Positions 1 through 9,589 of a DNA stretch of 20,313 nt are shown here, one piece after another (position 1 is the first letter of the stretch; every line of letters starts with the position of its first letter). The position numbers and the translations under genes are program-made. The notes beneath the pieces are model-generated. The model saw nothing but the letters and a program-made list of their open reading frames with translations. It searched no databases and was not told the DNA's origin. Source of the stretch: Ettlia oleoabundans (lineage: Eukaryota > Chlorophyta > Chlorophyceae > Chlamydomonadales); contig JAAMXP010003367.1 of the NCBI GenBank assembly GCA_019693395.1, forward strand, positions 1-20,313, given 5' to 3'.

Positions 1-797
1 GCCACTGTCAACCCGCTGTCGCCGTCTGCGTGCATCAGCTGGTGGAACTGCTTTGCTGCCCGCTGCTCTACCGGCCAGCTGAACAGCTGTGGACAACGCA
101 CAAACAGCTGCTCCAGCGTAGCCTGCGACAGGCCTAGGCCCCGCAAGTACTCTACTACAGATGCTGCATGATGCAGCAGTGCTTCCTGCCGCACTGCTGC
201 TAGGCCTTCAAAGCTCGTGCGCAGCTTAACCGGATCGCCACCCTCAAGGCCTAAGCTCTGCAGCAGCTGCACAGTGTCATAGGCCAGCGCTTCACTTTTC
301 GGCCTGCCCCGTCCCCGTGTCTGCTGCTGTGGGGACGAGCTGGGTGTAATGCTGCCACCGCCGATATTGCTAGAGTCGTTATCCTCACTGCTGCCGCAAC
401 TGCTGTCAGTAGCAACCTGCACCCAGAGAACACATGCTAGAAAAGCATGACCTTGCTGTGCCCTGCCTCTCCTGCCACATGTGCGTGCGAAAGCTTCCAA
501 CCAGCAGGACAGCCCCAGAAGGCAACGTGGCCGCACCTGTGGCACGGCCAAGCTTGAGAATAGCCGCCCGCCCCAGAATGACAGCAATGCTGAGCCTTGT
601 TGCAGCGGTGTGCCAGGTTGGGCCGCCACAACCGCTGGTACTGTCCCCTCCTCTCCCAAGCGCTTGCGATATATGGATGCGCCTCCCTCTCCTCCCATAT
701 CTATGCTGCAGCTTTGCAGCACGGCTGTGGACAGAGAACATGCTTCTGTTGGACCCAAGCGCCAAGACAAGGCGCGGGTGAGGGTTTGCGGTCTCAT
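1..797 (-). CDS. mTERF-like protein, copy A (5' part; runs off the left edge)
   Basis: This is the first part of a three-exon mTERF-like gene, a family of helical-repeat proteins that bind organelle nucleic acids and affect transcription, RNA processing or translation. Exon 1 is 797-537 (87 codons, starting MRPQTLTRALSWRLG), and exon 2 is 416 down to the window edge. The intron 536-417 has a GTGCGG donor after CCACAG and a GGGTGCAG acceptor. Exon 1 has exactly the length of exon 1 in copy C with no indels. Its Arg-rich, hydroxylated start looks like a mitochondrial presequence (inference). Exon 2 opens with a Ser/Gly/Asp-rich linker, followed by a typical mTERF helix pair ending in LFVRCPQLFSWPVEQRAAKQ. 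No stop or frameshift is seen in the visible part. The intron also happens to be open in frame. Functional status is unknown because the rest of exon 2 and exon 3 lie outside. Confidence 0.72.
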   Translation of the reverse strand, partial: MRPQTLTRALSWRLGPTEACSLSTAVLQSCSIDMGGEGGASIYRKRLGEEGTVPAVVAAQPGTPLQQGSALLSFWGGRLFSSLAVPQVRPRCLLGLSCWLEAFARTCGRRGRAQQGHAFLACVLWVQVATDSSCGSSEDNDSSNIGGGSITPSSSPQQQTRGRGRPKSEALAYDTVQLLQSLGLEGGDPVKLRTSFEGLAAVRQEALLHHAASVVEYLRGLGLSQATLEQLFVRCPQLFSWPVEQRAAKQFHQLMHADGDSGLTV

Positions 798-1240
798 GGT
801 GCTGCTCTAAGTGCACGACGGCGTTCAAGTAGCCGTCACAAAGCCCGGGAGCAGGTGCCCTCGCTCGGCCGGCCTAAGATGGCAGGGGCACAGCCGGGAT
901 GCAGGCAGCGCTGCGATGGGGCAGTGGAGTGCTTGCCAGATATCAAGACGTCGGTAGAAGGCCGGTTTCGAACGCCGCTCAATGAGGCGGCCACCTCAGC
1001 GCAGCGCAGCCCGGCACAGCCCGCCACGCAGTCTCCATCACCGCAGGCCTGTGCCTGGTGGGTGACTGGGTTGAGTTGAAATGCTGGTTGGGTGAGCATT
1101 GACCCTGTAACATATCGCATCACATAGCAACACGCTGGCTTACTGGCTCACCAGTCTGGGCGTTCGGTTGCTCACTTGTTTGCCAGATGGAGGGTGATAA
1201 CTGCTACCTTTGTGCCTGCTGTGTACAGTGTCCTGGCCCA
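798..1240 (-). repeat. Upstream repeat block of mTERF copy A
   Basis: This non-coding block lies 5' of copy A and recurs in front of copies B (2542-3000), C (6910-7400) and D (9590-10060). Shared landmarks are a GGCCGGCCTAA-type element, the stretch around AATGAGGCGGCCACCTCAGC (981-1000) and GGCTTACTGGCTCACCAGTC (1137-1156). Positions about 1012-1068 are almost identical to C 7134-7190 but not to D. The left end of pseudogene B is joined directly to the far end of this block. It probably holds the promoter and 5' leader of copy A (inference); no TATA-like element stands out. Confidence 0.6.
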
Positions 1241-1269
1241 AATATTGAGGAAACTGCAAGCCTGCATAC

Positions 1270-2541
1270 CTCTGCACACTGGTTGCTGCCCGCTGCTGCA
1301 ACACAGCCCTACTAAATTTGAGCCAGCGGGGAGCCCCCCATCTAACAGGCGCCAACATCTCTGCTGCCGGGAGCCCCAGGTCAGCTCCCAGCACATCAAC
1401 GGCTTGATCCAGCTTGGCAGCGGCATCTAGCTTGGCAACAAATAAATGGGGCTGCCGCCAGACCATCTTGGCCACGTCTGCAAGTGTGCAGCCTTTTTCG
1501 ACAAGCCGGTCAACCCGCTTGCCGCTGCAGCTTGCCCTCGGGCATGCAAGTTAAAATCACAGCGTTGGGAGTTTGCCTCAGCAGGGCTGCCACTGTGCGC
1601 TGTGCTGCCGGTACTTTGGGTTTAAGCCCCATGCTGCTGTCTTCGCTGTGTGCCAGTGTAGCTGCCAGCTCTAAACCTGTAGTCTGGTGAGTTAGCTGCT
1701 AATGGGTGCCTCAAGAAGCAGCGCTGCCGCTGTCAGCCCACTATTGCCGTCTGCGTGCATCAGCTGGTGAAACTGCTTTGCTGCCCACTCTTCTAAAGGC
1801 CAGCTGAACAGCTGTGGACAACGCACAAACAGCTCCTCCAGCTTAGCCTGCGGCAGCCCTGGGCCCCGCAAGTAACCTATCACGGACGCCGCATGATGCA
1901 GCACTCTTTCCTGCCGCATGCGTGCTAGGTCTTGCATGCTCATGCGCAGTTTGACTGGATCGCCACCCTCAAGGCCTAAGCTCTGCAGCAGATGCACAGG
2001 GTCATAGGCTAGACCTCCATGCTTTGTTGTCGCTTCCTGCCATATCTGCTGCTGCGGGGGCGAGCTGGATGTAACGCTGCCATTGCCGCCATTGCTACAG
2101 TCGCCCCCCTCAATGCCGCTGCCGCTGCTGTCAATAGCGACCTGCACGCAGAGAACATAAGGTGGCAAACAGCGTGACCATGCTGTGCCCTGCTTATCCT
2201 GCCACATCATTCCCGCAAGCTGGACATGCGGAAAACCCCAACCAGCCTAGCAGGCAATGCCAGAGGGCAACGTGGCCGCAACTGTGGCAACGCCAAGCTT
2301 GAGAATAGCCGTCCACCCCAGTATGACAGCACTGCGGAGCCCTGCTGCAGCGGTGCGCCTGTTTGAGCCGACACACTCGCTGGCAATGTCCCCTCTCTCC
2401 CAGCCGACTGTGATGTATGGATGCGCTGATCTCGCCTCCTAGCTCTATGCTGCAGCCTTGCAACACAGCTGTGGACAGCGAGCGTGCCGCTGCTAAGCCC
2501 AAGCGCCAAGACAGCGCGCGGGTGACAGTTTGCGGTCTCGT
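1270..2541 (-). pseudogene. mTERF-like pseudogene B (exons 1-2 only, multiple lesions)
   Basis: This is a decayed copy of the mTERF-like gene. Exon 1 equivalent is 2541-2282 and exon 2 equivalent is 2141-1270. The start codon of copies A, C and D reads ACG at 2541. Exon 1 is 260 nt instead of 261: a GAGGAGGGG run has become GAGAGGGG, giving a -1 frameshift. The donor after CCACAG reads TTGCGG instead of GTGCGG. Exon 2 stays readable through GLPQAKLEELFVRCPQLFSW, then runs into a stop at 1692 where intact copies continue. A second shift near 1515 puts a TGA after the LQRQAG segment. The last part (DVAKMVWRQPHLFVAKLD) is readable in another frame. After 1270 there is a donor-like GTATGC, but no exon 3 follows; the upstream block of copy A begins instead. 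An upstream in-frame ATG at 2658 exists but would not rescue the later lesions. Confidence 0.85.
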
Positions 2542-3000
2542 CGTGCTGCTCTGAGTGCACGATGTCGCGGATGAGCTGTTGTTGCTTGCCGAACAACCCG
2601 GGAGCAGCTTCCCTCGCTCAGCCGGCCTAAAGCTTGCACGCACACAGCCGGGGTGCACGCAGCGCTGCCATATGGCAACCGCATGCTCCTTAAGAAGACG
2701 AAGAAGGTCGACACACGTGGGTAACTTCTCAGGATGTCGGCAGATAGCCGTTTAAAACGCAATGAGGCGGCCACCTCAGCGCAGCGGGCAGCACAGCATC
2801 GCCGCCATGAAGGCTTCACCGCCTGGGACTGCTGGTTGAAGTGCTGGTTGACTGGTATTGGTCCTGTAGCACATCACTATAAAAAAGCAGACGCTGGCTT
2901 ACTGGCTCACCAGTCTTGGTTTCGCTGCTCAGCTGTTGCAAGATCGAGTTGCTGCCATCCTGTGCCCGCTGTGTCACTGTCGAGCTTTGCATCTAGTTCA
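2542..3000 (-). repeat. Upstream repeat block of mTERF copy B
   Basis: This is the diverged fourth copy of the upstream block. It keeps AATGAGGCGGCCACCTCAGC at 2760-2779 and a GCTTACTGGCTCACCAGTCT match near 2895, but carries private insertions such as an AAGAAGACGAAGAAG stretch near 2693. It is the most divergent of the four, in keeping with the dead gene it precedes. Confidence 0.5.
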
Positions 3001-3833
3001 GACACAGTATCCCAAAGATTGATTCTCACAAGCGGCTACATTGGAGTTGAAAGCATTGCCACGTAGGGATCCAGTACCGTGCCCTGCCCCAGCTGTTTGA
3101 ACATGGGGCAGCAGCCGCCAGCGGTATTTTGCATAGGATGGCATGCTAGGCATGGCGCCCCACCTAACCAAGCAGCTGGCTGAGGAGGTGGATCAGAGCC
3201 TTCATCCGGAGGCCACGTTACGGTGGGTGGCTGCCCTGTATGTGGGTGCTGCCTGCATGCAGCTGGCTGCCCTGCCAGGGAACAGGCATATGAACTTGTG
3301 TGACTCTAGCTAGCCAGGTGGAGGACTGCTGCCAACAGGTCGAGTGACCAAATCTTGGCGGGAGCAGTTAAACTTTCTTTCACGCAAGCCGTCTCTGTCG
3401 CAAGTTCCGTTGCGGTTGGGCGGATGTAAAACACGCACATGCATACATGCATGACTCTATCAACAGCCTAAACTGTGGGTTCCTCGTACAACAAATGAAT
3501 GCTATTCATTGTTTTGCGAAAAGATACAGCAGCTGGCACCAGCAAGCTGGGACTTTGCAACGCAGCGTTGGCATCAGTGCAGGGAATAAGCAGGCAGCAG
3601 GCACTTGCCCCTAAAGCAATCTGACTGCCCAATGTCCACAGACGGGCGTTAGGCCTTGTCCATAGCTCTTTTGCCCAAGGCTCATCTGTCGCCAGACCAA
3701 GTTGCTGTTAACTGAACAAATCGAGGTCTGTCGCTGCTCAGCAATACACAATCCCAAAAAGTGTCGAAAAATTGCATGCCAGGGGAAACCAAAGTCCACA
3801 CATCTACCTGCATGCTTTAGAACCTGGCCAGCG
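3001..3833. other. Intergenic stretch with no convincing gene
   Basis: Nothing in this stretch matches the mTERF unit except its right end, where about 3760-3833 is a duplicate of the 3' flank of copy C (4673-4742). Base composition is less GC-rich than the neighbouring genes around 3400-3550. The only open frame of note is a 53-codon ORF at 3152-3313, listed separately. No tRNA, rRNA or mobile-element coding sequence is visible. Confidence 0.5.
3152..3313 (+). CDS. Short ORF of 53 codons, unassigned
   Basis: An ATG-to-TAG frame encodes a 53-residue peptide beginning MAPHLTKQLAEEVDQS. The first half is helical and charged, the middle is hydrophobic (WVAALYVGAACMQLAAL), and the end is LCDSS. 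A GTGGGTGG donor-like site lies after residue 24, so it could be a first exon whose partner exons are lost or unrecognised. I do not recognise it. It is plus-strand, between mTERF remnants, and may be chance or a leftover fragment of a gene displaced by cluster rearrangement. Confidence 0.15.
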   Translation: MAPHLTKQLAEEVDQSLHPEATLRWVAALYVGAACMQLAALPGNRHMNLCDSS

Positions 3834-3836
3834 TCA
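3760..3836. repeat. Direct repeat of the mTERF 3' flank (partner at 4673-4745)
   Basis: Positions 3760-3836 and 4673-4745 are clearly homologous. Both contain ATGCCAGGGGAAA, then CCACACATCTACCTGC, then AACCTGGCCAGCGTCACA running into the exon-3 stop. The repeat shows that the duplication which made pseudogene E carried at least 70 bp of downstream sequence. Confidence 0.75.
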
Positions 3837-4466
3837 CATCAAAGCCGATGGGCGGTATTTGTGTAAATGATGCTTCCTCTGCTGCTTCTCAGCCGCCTAC
3901 CACAAGTTGGGCGGCAGCACAGAATTCAGACGCTCAATCTCCAGCTTGGCTTCACGCTGCGCCCATTCCCACACGGGCCCAGTGCCCTCGGGGTGCTCCG
4001 CTGCAAACACCTCCCACTCCTCCCTGCTGCTGCCCAGCACTGACAGGAAGCAATCCACCCCGTACATGATTGCTGACAAAGTTAACGGACGCTCAGCACT
4101 GCCGCACTGCCGCTGCCTAGCTGCGGACTTGGCCGTCAACGTAGACAGCTGGCCAAGATACTCCACATACTGCAGCCTGTGAGCCAGCTGCTTGGCTGGC
4201 AAACGTAACAATACTTAAGGGTGTTTTTCAAACAGCTGCGCCGCTGTGAGGCCGAAGAAGCGCTGCAGCAGCACGCGCCGCGCAACAAAGCCGCATGCCG
4301 CATGTTTGAAATGCAACAACCTGGCTTTGCGTGTCAGCACAGTTTTTGGATCAGCCACGCCGCACGCCGAGATGTGATGCACGTTGCACTGCCACACATG
4401 GGCTGGGCAGTTGAGCAAATCAGGGGTCTTGCTAGCCATGATTGCAGGTGCCCCCTTGCCAAACAC
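3834..4466 (-). pseudogene. mTERF-like pseudogene E (exon 3 only, two nonsense codons)
   Basis: This is a lone copy of exon 3. It begins after a CTGCAG acceptor with VFGKGAPAIMASKTPDLLNC and ends at a TGA (3834-3836) matching the stop position of copy C, 633 nt against 663 in C. The frame is kept throughout (211 codons), but two in-frame stops occur: TAA at 4215-4217 after AAQLFEKHP, and TAG at 3897-3899 after VLPPNLW, where C has Arg-Glu. Between them the reading resumes in the same frame (LRLPAKQLAHRLQYVEYLGQ). There is no exon 1 or exon 2: the next upstream coding sequence is the stop of copy C, 277 bp away. The copy includes the 3' flank, so it looks like a local DNA duplication of the exon-3 end of a unit rather than a retrocopy. 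Confidence 0.85.
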
Positions 4467-4742
4467 CTGCAGCAAGCAGCAGCAGCTGGTAACACAAATG
4501 AAGAAGACGACCTTGCCAGCTGTCTGTGCAAAAGCAAGCTAAGCAGTTGTGCATCAACAAGCATAGCATACTTGGCACATGCCCGCATATTTGTTGGCAA
4601 TGCAGACTCGAAATGGAAACATGGCTGCAAAACAATGTCACCATTCGTACCTCTGCCAGTACTGCTGTCCACAAAGTGTCAACAATGAATGCCAGGGGAA
4701 AAGCCCACACATCTACCTGCGTGCTTTGAAACCTGGCCAGCG
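4467..4742. other. Spacer between mTERF exon 3 of E and the stop of copy C
   Basis: This stretch holds the end of the former intron 2 of E (GCTGCTGCTTGCTGCAG acceptor context on the minus strand) and the 3' flank of copy C. No exon 2 sequence and no other gene is seen. No clear TGTAA element was found here for copy C on the minus strand. Confidence 0.5.
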
Positions 4743-6909
4743 TCACACCAGAGCTGATGGGCGATGTTTGTGTAAATGATGGTGTTGCTGCTTCTCAGCC
4801 GCCTCCCGCAAGCCAGGCGGCAGCACAGATTTCAGCCGCTCAATCTCCAGCTTTGCTTCCCGCTGCGCCCACTCCCACACGGGCCCAGTGCAGTCGGGGT
4901 GCACCGCTGCAAACACCTCCCACTCCTCCTTGCTGCTGCCCAGAACTGCCAGGAAACGCTCCAAATAGTAACACAGGGCCGACATCGACAAGGAGCGCTC
5001 CCTGCTGCTGCCTGAATGCTGCTCTGCTGTTCCTGCCGTCACACCGCTGTCAAGCTTTGCTGCCACTCTGTCCGACAGCAGGTGCAGCTGACCGCGCTCC
5101 TCCACATATTGCAATCGCTGCGCCAGTTTCCTTGCCGGTAGCCGCATCAAGTAAACAGAGTGCTGCTCGTATAGCTGCTCGGCTGTGGGCCCGTAGTACC
5201 GCTGCAGCAGCAGGCGCCGTGCAACAAAGCCGTCTGCCGCATGATTGAAAGGTAGCAACTGCGGAATGCGCGACAGCACATTTTCCGGTTCAGCTACGCC
5301 GCACGCCGTCATATAGTGCATGTTGCACTGCCACACATGGGCTGGACAGCTGAGCGCTGCAGGGGCCTTGCTAACCATGGTGGCAGCTGCCTGCTTGCCA
5401 AAATACTGGAGTAAGCAGCATAGCACATTCAAACACGCAAGCCTTAATACACACAGCACAAACTACATGTCAGTTTGTGCAAGAAGCGAGCCATGAACGG
5501 CAACACCAGATTCAAGGGCGCAAATACCGTTTGTGATACAAACAAATGCACATTAGTAGGAACGAGACATCAAAATTCCAATATATTCCTACCTCTGCCA
5601 GTGTTGCTGCCCGCTGCTGCAACAGAGCCCTACTGAAGTTGGACCAGCCGGGTGCCCCGCATCCGACAATTGCCAACACCTCTGCCGCCGTCAGCCCCAG
5701 CTCAGCTCCCAGCACGTCAATGGCTTGATCCAGCTTGACATCGGCACCTAGCTTGGCAACAAATAAATGGGGCTGCCGCCACACCATCTTGGCCACGTCT
5801 GCAAGCGTGCAGCCTTTTTTGACAAGCCCGCCAATTTGCCGCTGCAGCTTGCCCTCGGGCATGCAAGTTAAACTCACAGCGTTGGGAGTCTGCCTCAGCA
5901 GGGCTGCCACTGTGCGCTGCGCTGCCGGTACTTTCGGCTTGGGCCCGATGTTGCTGTCTGTACTATGCGCCAGTATGGCTGCCAGTTCTGCAAAATTGCA
6001 TTTCAGATACCAAGGTGCTTGCGGCCAACTCATGAAGCAGCATGCTGCCTCAGCCGCTGTCAGCCCACTGTTGCCGTCTGCATGCATCAGCTGATGAAAC
6101 AGCTTTGCTGCCCGCTCCTCTACCGGCCAGCTGAACAGCTGCGGACAACGCACAAACAGCTGCTCCAGCTTAGCTTGCGGCAGGCCTAGGCCCCGCAAGT
6201 ACTCTACTACAGATGCTGCATGATGCAGCAGTGCTTCCTGCCGCACTACTGGTAAGGCTTCCATGCTGGTGCGCAGTTTGACTGGATCGCCACCCTTGAG
6301 GCCTAACCTCTGCAGCAGCTGCACAGGGTCATAGGCCGGCGCTTCACTCTTTGGCTTGCCCCGTCGCCGGGTCTGCTGCTGTGGGGACGAGCTGGCTGTA
6401 ATGCTGCCATTCGCGTCATTGCTACAATCGTCCCCCTCACTGCTGTTGCCGCTGGTGTCAAGGCCATTCGCGTCATTGCTACAATCGTCCCCCTCACTGC
6501 TGTTGCCGCTGGTGTCAACAGCAACCTGCACCCAGAGAACATATGGTGCGTAGAAAAGTGCGACCATGCTGTGCCCTACCTCTCCTGCCACATGTGCGTG
6601 CGGAAACTCCCAACCGGCAGGAGAGCCCAGAAGGTGACGTGGTCGCACCTGTGGCAACGCCAACCTTGAGAATAGCCGCCCGCCCCAGGATGACACCAAT
6701 GCTGAGCCTTGTTGCAGCGGTGCACCAGGTTGGGCCGCCACAACCGCTGGCAATGTCCCCTCCTCGTCCAGCCGACTGCGATGTATGGGTGCGCTGATCT
6801 CGCGTCCTATATCTGTGCTGCAGCCTTGCAACACGGCTGTGGACAGCGAGCGTGCCGCTGTTGGACCCAAGCGCCAAAACAACGCGCGGGTGAGGGTTTG
6901 CGGTTTCAT
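4743..6909 (-). CDS. mTERF-like protein, copy C (intact, 3 exons, 618 aa)
   Basis: This is the only complete undamaged member of the cluster. Exon 1 is 6909-6649 (87 codons, MKPQTLTRALFWRLGPTAAR), exon 2 is 6525-5593 (311 codons) and exon 3 is 5405-4743 (221 codons with TGA). Introns are 6648-6526 (GTGCGA...GGGTGCAG) and 5592-5406 (GTAGGA...CTCCAG), both phase 0. The N-terminus is Arg/Ser/Ala-rich and suggests mitochondrial import (inference). Residues about 88-127 are an acidic linker carrying two 19-residue copies of DTSGNSSEGDDCSNDANG. Residues about 193-230 show the textbook mTERF pattern VEYLRGLGLPQAKLEQLFVR then CPQLFSWPVEE. Further helical repeats follow (CTLADVAKMVWRQPHLFVAK; in exon 3 FVARRLLLQRYYGPTAEQLY and LPARKLAQRLQYVEERG). 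mTERF proteins act on organelle DNA or RNA; the target here is unknown. A longer in-frame reading without intron 1 (upstream ATG at 7008) is possible but less likely. Confidence 0.85.
6407..6520 (-). repeat. 57-bp in-frame tandem duplication in mTERF copy C
   Basis: Two near-identical 57-bp units (6407-6463 and 6464-6520) encode 19 residues each of an acidic, Ser/Asn/Asp/Gly-rich linker (DTSGNSSEGDDCSNDANG). Copies A, B and D carry at most one shorter, diverged version. The units differ by only a base or two, so the duplication is recent. Confidence 0.9.
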
Positions 6910-7400
6910 TGTGCTGCTCTTAGTGCAAGATGAATCTGATGCAGCTGCTGTTGATTGCCAAATAGCCCGGGAGCAGATGCCCTCGCTCGGCCGGCCTAAA
7001 GTTTGCACTCACACAGCCGGGATGCACGCAGCGCTGCGATGTGGGAGTGGCGTGTTTGCCAGAATCCCGGAAATGTCGGCAGATGGCCGGTTTCGAACGC
7101 CGCTCAATGAGGCGGCCACCTCAGCGCAGCGCAGCCCGGCACAGCCCGCCACGCAGTCTCCATCACCGCAGGCCTGTGACTGGTGGGTGTGACTGGCTCG
7201 AAATGCTGGTTGGGTGAGCATTGACCCTGTACATATCGCATCAATTACCAAAACGCTGGCTTACTGGCTCACCAGTCTGGGCGTTCGGTTGCTCGCTTGT
7301 TTGGCGGATGGAGGTGATAACTGTTACCTTTGTGCCTGCTGTGTGCAATGTCGAGCGGTGCATCGAGTCAGACGCAATATCTCACAAGTTGCAGAGAGTA
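6910..7400 (-). repeat. Upstream repeat block of mTERF copy C
   Basis: This non-coding block 5' of copy C is nearly identical to D 9590-9790 over about 170-200 bp next to the gene. Farther out (7134-7190) it matches A (1012-1068) better than D. It contains GAGGCGGCCACCTCAGC at about 7109 and GGCTTACTGGCTCACCAGTC at 7257. The promoter of copy C is probably here (inference). Confidence 0.6.
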
Positions 7401-7500
7401 ATGTCTAAGGATGTATATTGAGACAAATGAACCTGGCTGAAGCACAACTCAGGTTGCTGTTTTGCAAACACAGTCCACAATTTGCAAAAGGTCACACCGA

Positions 7501-9589
7501 CTACGTATGGATGATTCGTTGCTTATGATGCTTCTTCGGCTGCGATTCTGCCGCCTTCCTCAGCTCGGCAGGCAACGCAGATTTCAAGCGCTCAATCTCC
7601 AGCTTTGCTTCACGCTGCGCCCACTCCCACACGGGGCCAGTGCCCTCGGGGTGCCCCGCTGCAAACACCTCCCACTCCTCCCTGCTGCTGCCCAGCACTG
7701 CCAGACAGCGCTCACAGTCGCCAAGTAGGGACCAGAACGACAAGAAGCGCTCCCTGCTGCACCCTGCATGCTGTGCCCCTGCTGCTGCTGCCCGCTCACT
7801 ACAGCCCGAAGCTGCTGCCACACTTCCCGGCAACAGGTGCAGCCGCCCGCAATGCTCCACATACTGCAACCGCTGCGCCAGTTTGTTTGCCGTTGACAAC
7901 AGCAGGTAATGAGAGTGCTGCTGGTATAGCTGCTTAGCTGTGTGCCCATAGTACCGCTGCAGCAGCAGGCGCCGCGCAACAAAGCCGGCTGCTGCCTGGT
8001 CGACACGTGACAAGTTGGCATTGCGCTTGAGCAGAGCTTTTGGTTCAGCAACGCCGCACGCCGCCAAGTAGTGCAGGTTGCACTGCCACACACGGGGTGG
8101 GCAGTTGAGTGTATCAGGGCTCGTGCTAACCATGCTGGCAGCTGCCTCCTTGCCAAATGCCTGCAGCAGGTAGCGCAGCAAGTCCACACATGCACCCAAT
8201 AGAAACACACAGCAAGATTACAAGCCAGTGCAAAACCAAGTCGGTGCAAAACCGAGCCAAGCAGGGCAACACCAGATTTTTAGTCGCTTCACAACCCTTG
8301 CGAAACCAAACTTGAGTTGGGCAACACAAAAACACGAGGACCAAGTTGCATACATTCGTACCTGAGCCAGCGCTGCTGCCCGCTCCTGCAAGGCAGCCCT
8401 GCTCAGTTCCAGCCAGCCGGCAGCTCTGGACCCAACAAGTGCTAGCACATCTGCTGCCGCCAGCCCCAGCTCAGCTCCCAGCACATCAATGACTTGTTCA
8501 AGTTTTGTGGCGGCATCTGCTTGCTTGAGATTGAAGCAGTGTGGCAGCCGCCAGACCATCTTGGCCATGACTGCAAGCGTGCAGCCCTTTGCCACGAGCC
8601 GGTCAATTTTCTGCTGCAGCTTGCCTTCGGGCATGCACACTAACTGCACAGCGCTGGGAGTCTGCCTCAGCAGGGCTGCAACTGTGCGCTTCACTGCCGG
8701 TACTTTCGGCTTGCGCCCAGTTTTGCTATCGGCACTATGCGCCAGTATCGCTGCCAGCTCTGGAAATCGATATTCTGGAGACTTCGCTGCGGGTGGGTAC
8801 TTTAAGAAGCAGAGCACTGCCTCTGCCACTGTCAACCCACTGTCGCCGTCTGCGTGCATCAGCTGGTGGAACTGCTTTGCTGCCCGCTCCTCTACCGGCC
8901 AGCTGAACAGAGAAGGACAGCGCACAAACAGCTGCTCCAGCTTAGCCTGCGGCAGGCCTAGGCCCCGCAGGTACTCTAGGACAGGTGCTGCATGTTGCAG
9001 CAATGCTTCCTGCCGAACAACTGCTAGGGCTTCCATGCTCCTGCGCAGTTTGACTGGATCGCCACCCTCAAGGCCTAAGCTCCGCAGCAGCTGCACAGGG
9101 TCATAGGCCGGCGCATCGCTCGTTGGCCAGCCCCGTCGCCATGTCTGCCACTGTGGGGACGAGCTGGCTGCAAGGCTGCCACCGCTGCCACTGCTGCTGT
9201 CAATAGCAACCTGCACCCAGAGAACATATGGTGCATAGAAAAGCTGGATCATGTTTCTCCTGCCACGTCAATCCCGCAAGCTGGACATGCGGAACCTCCC
9301 AAGCAGCAGGTCAACGCCAGAAGGTAACACTGCCGCACCTGTTGCAACGCAAAGCTTGAGAGTAGCCGTCCACCCCAGCATGCCAGCACTGCAGAGCCCT
9401 GCTGCACCGGTGCGCCAGGTAGGGCCGCTGGCAATGTCCCCTCCTCGTCCAGCCGACTGCGAATATGGGTGCGCTGATCTCGCGTCCTATATCTGTGCTG
9501 CAGCCTTGCGACACGGCTGTGGACAGCGAGCGTGCTACTGTTGGACCCAAGCGCCAAAACAACGCGCGGGTGAGGGTTTGCGGTTTCAT
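7501..9589 (-). CDS. mTERF-like protein, copy D (exons 2-3 intact, exon 1 frameshifted)
   Basis: Exon 1 equivalent is 9589-9339, exon 2 is 9210-8362 (283 codons), and exon 3 is 8160-7501 (220 codons, TAG). Exon 1 begins with MKPQTLTRALFWRLG but is 251 nt instead of 261: a 9-nt deletion plus loss of one base near 9460 (CCCATATTCGCAG where C has CCCATACATCGCAG). The presequence frame therefore no longer joins exon 2. Exons 2 and 3 are fully open, with GLPQAKLEQLFVRCPSLFSW, FVARRLLLQRYYGHTAKQLY and NKLAQRLQYVEHCGRLHLL. Splice sites are intact: donor GTGCGG at 9338, acceptor before 9210, GTACGA donor at 8361, CTGCAG acceptor before 8160. An ATG at 9252 (MIQLFYAPYVLWVQ) reads straight into exon 2 and would give 516 residues without the usual presequence. 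It may be a shorter functional protein, a young pseudogene, or a sequencing error. Confidence 0.65.

Noticed and set aside
960..985. GGTTTCGAACGCCGC, resembling a tRNA T-arm or B-box, repeated in the upstream blocks at about 963, 7088 and 9768.
   Set aside because: There is no acceptor stem, D-arm or anticodon arm nearby, and the box has an extra base compared with the B-box consensus. It is a shared word of the duplicated block, not a tRNA or a recognisable SINE.
4757..5248. Long plus-strand ORF of 163 codons over copy C exon 3, with similar plus-strand ORFs over the other mTERF copies (for example 5735-6094 and 8489-9106).
   Set aside because: They are antisense to conserved mTERF coding sequence and consist of Pro/Ala/Ser/Cys-rich shadow translation of its codon pattern. 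No splice structure or independent conservation supports them.
6526..6648. Intron 1 of mTERF copies A and C is a multiple of three with no stop (120 and 123 nt), so exons 1 and 2 could be one continuous coding exon.
   Set aside because: A and C are similar here at the DNA level, but small indels put the translated segments out of phase, so the amino acids are not conserved, unlike both flanking exons. Donor and acceptor signals are good in both. Retention remains possible as a minor form.
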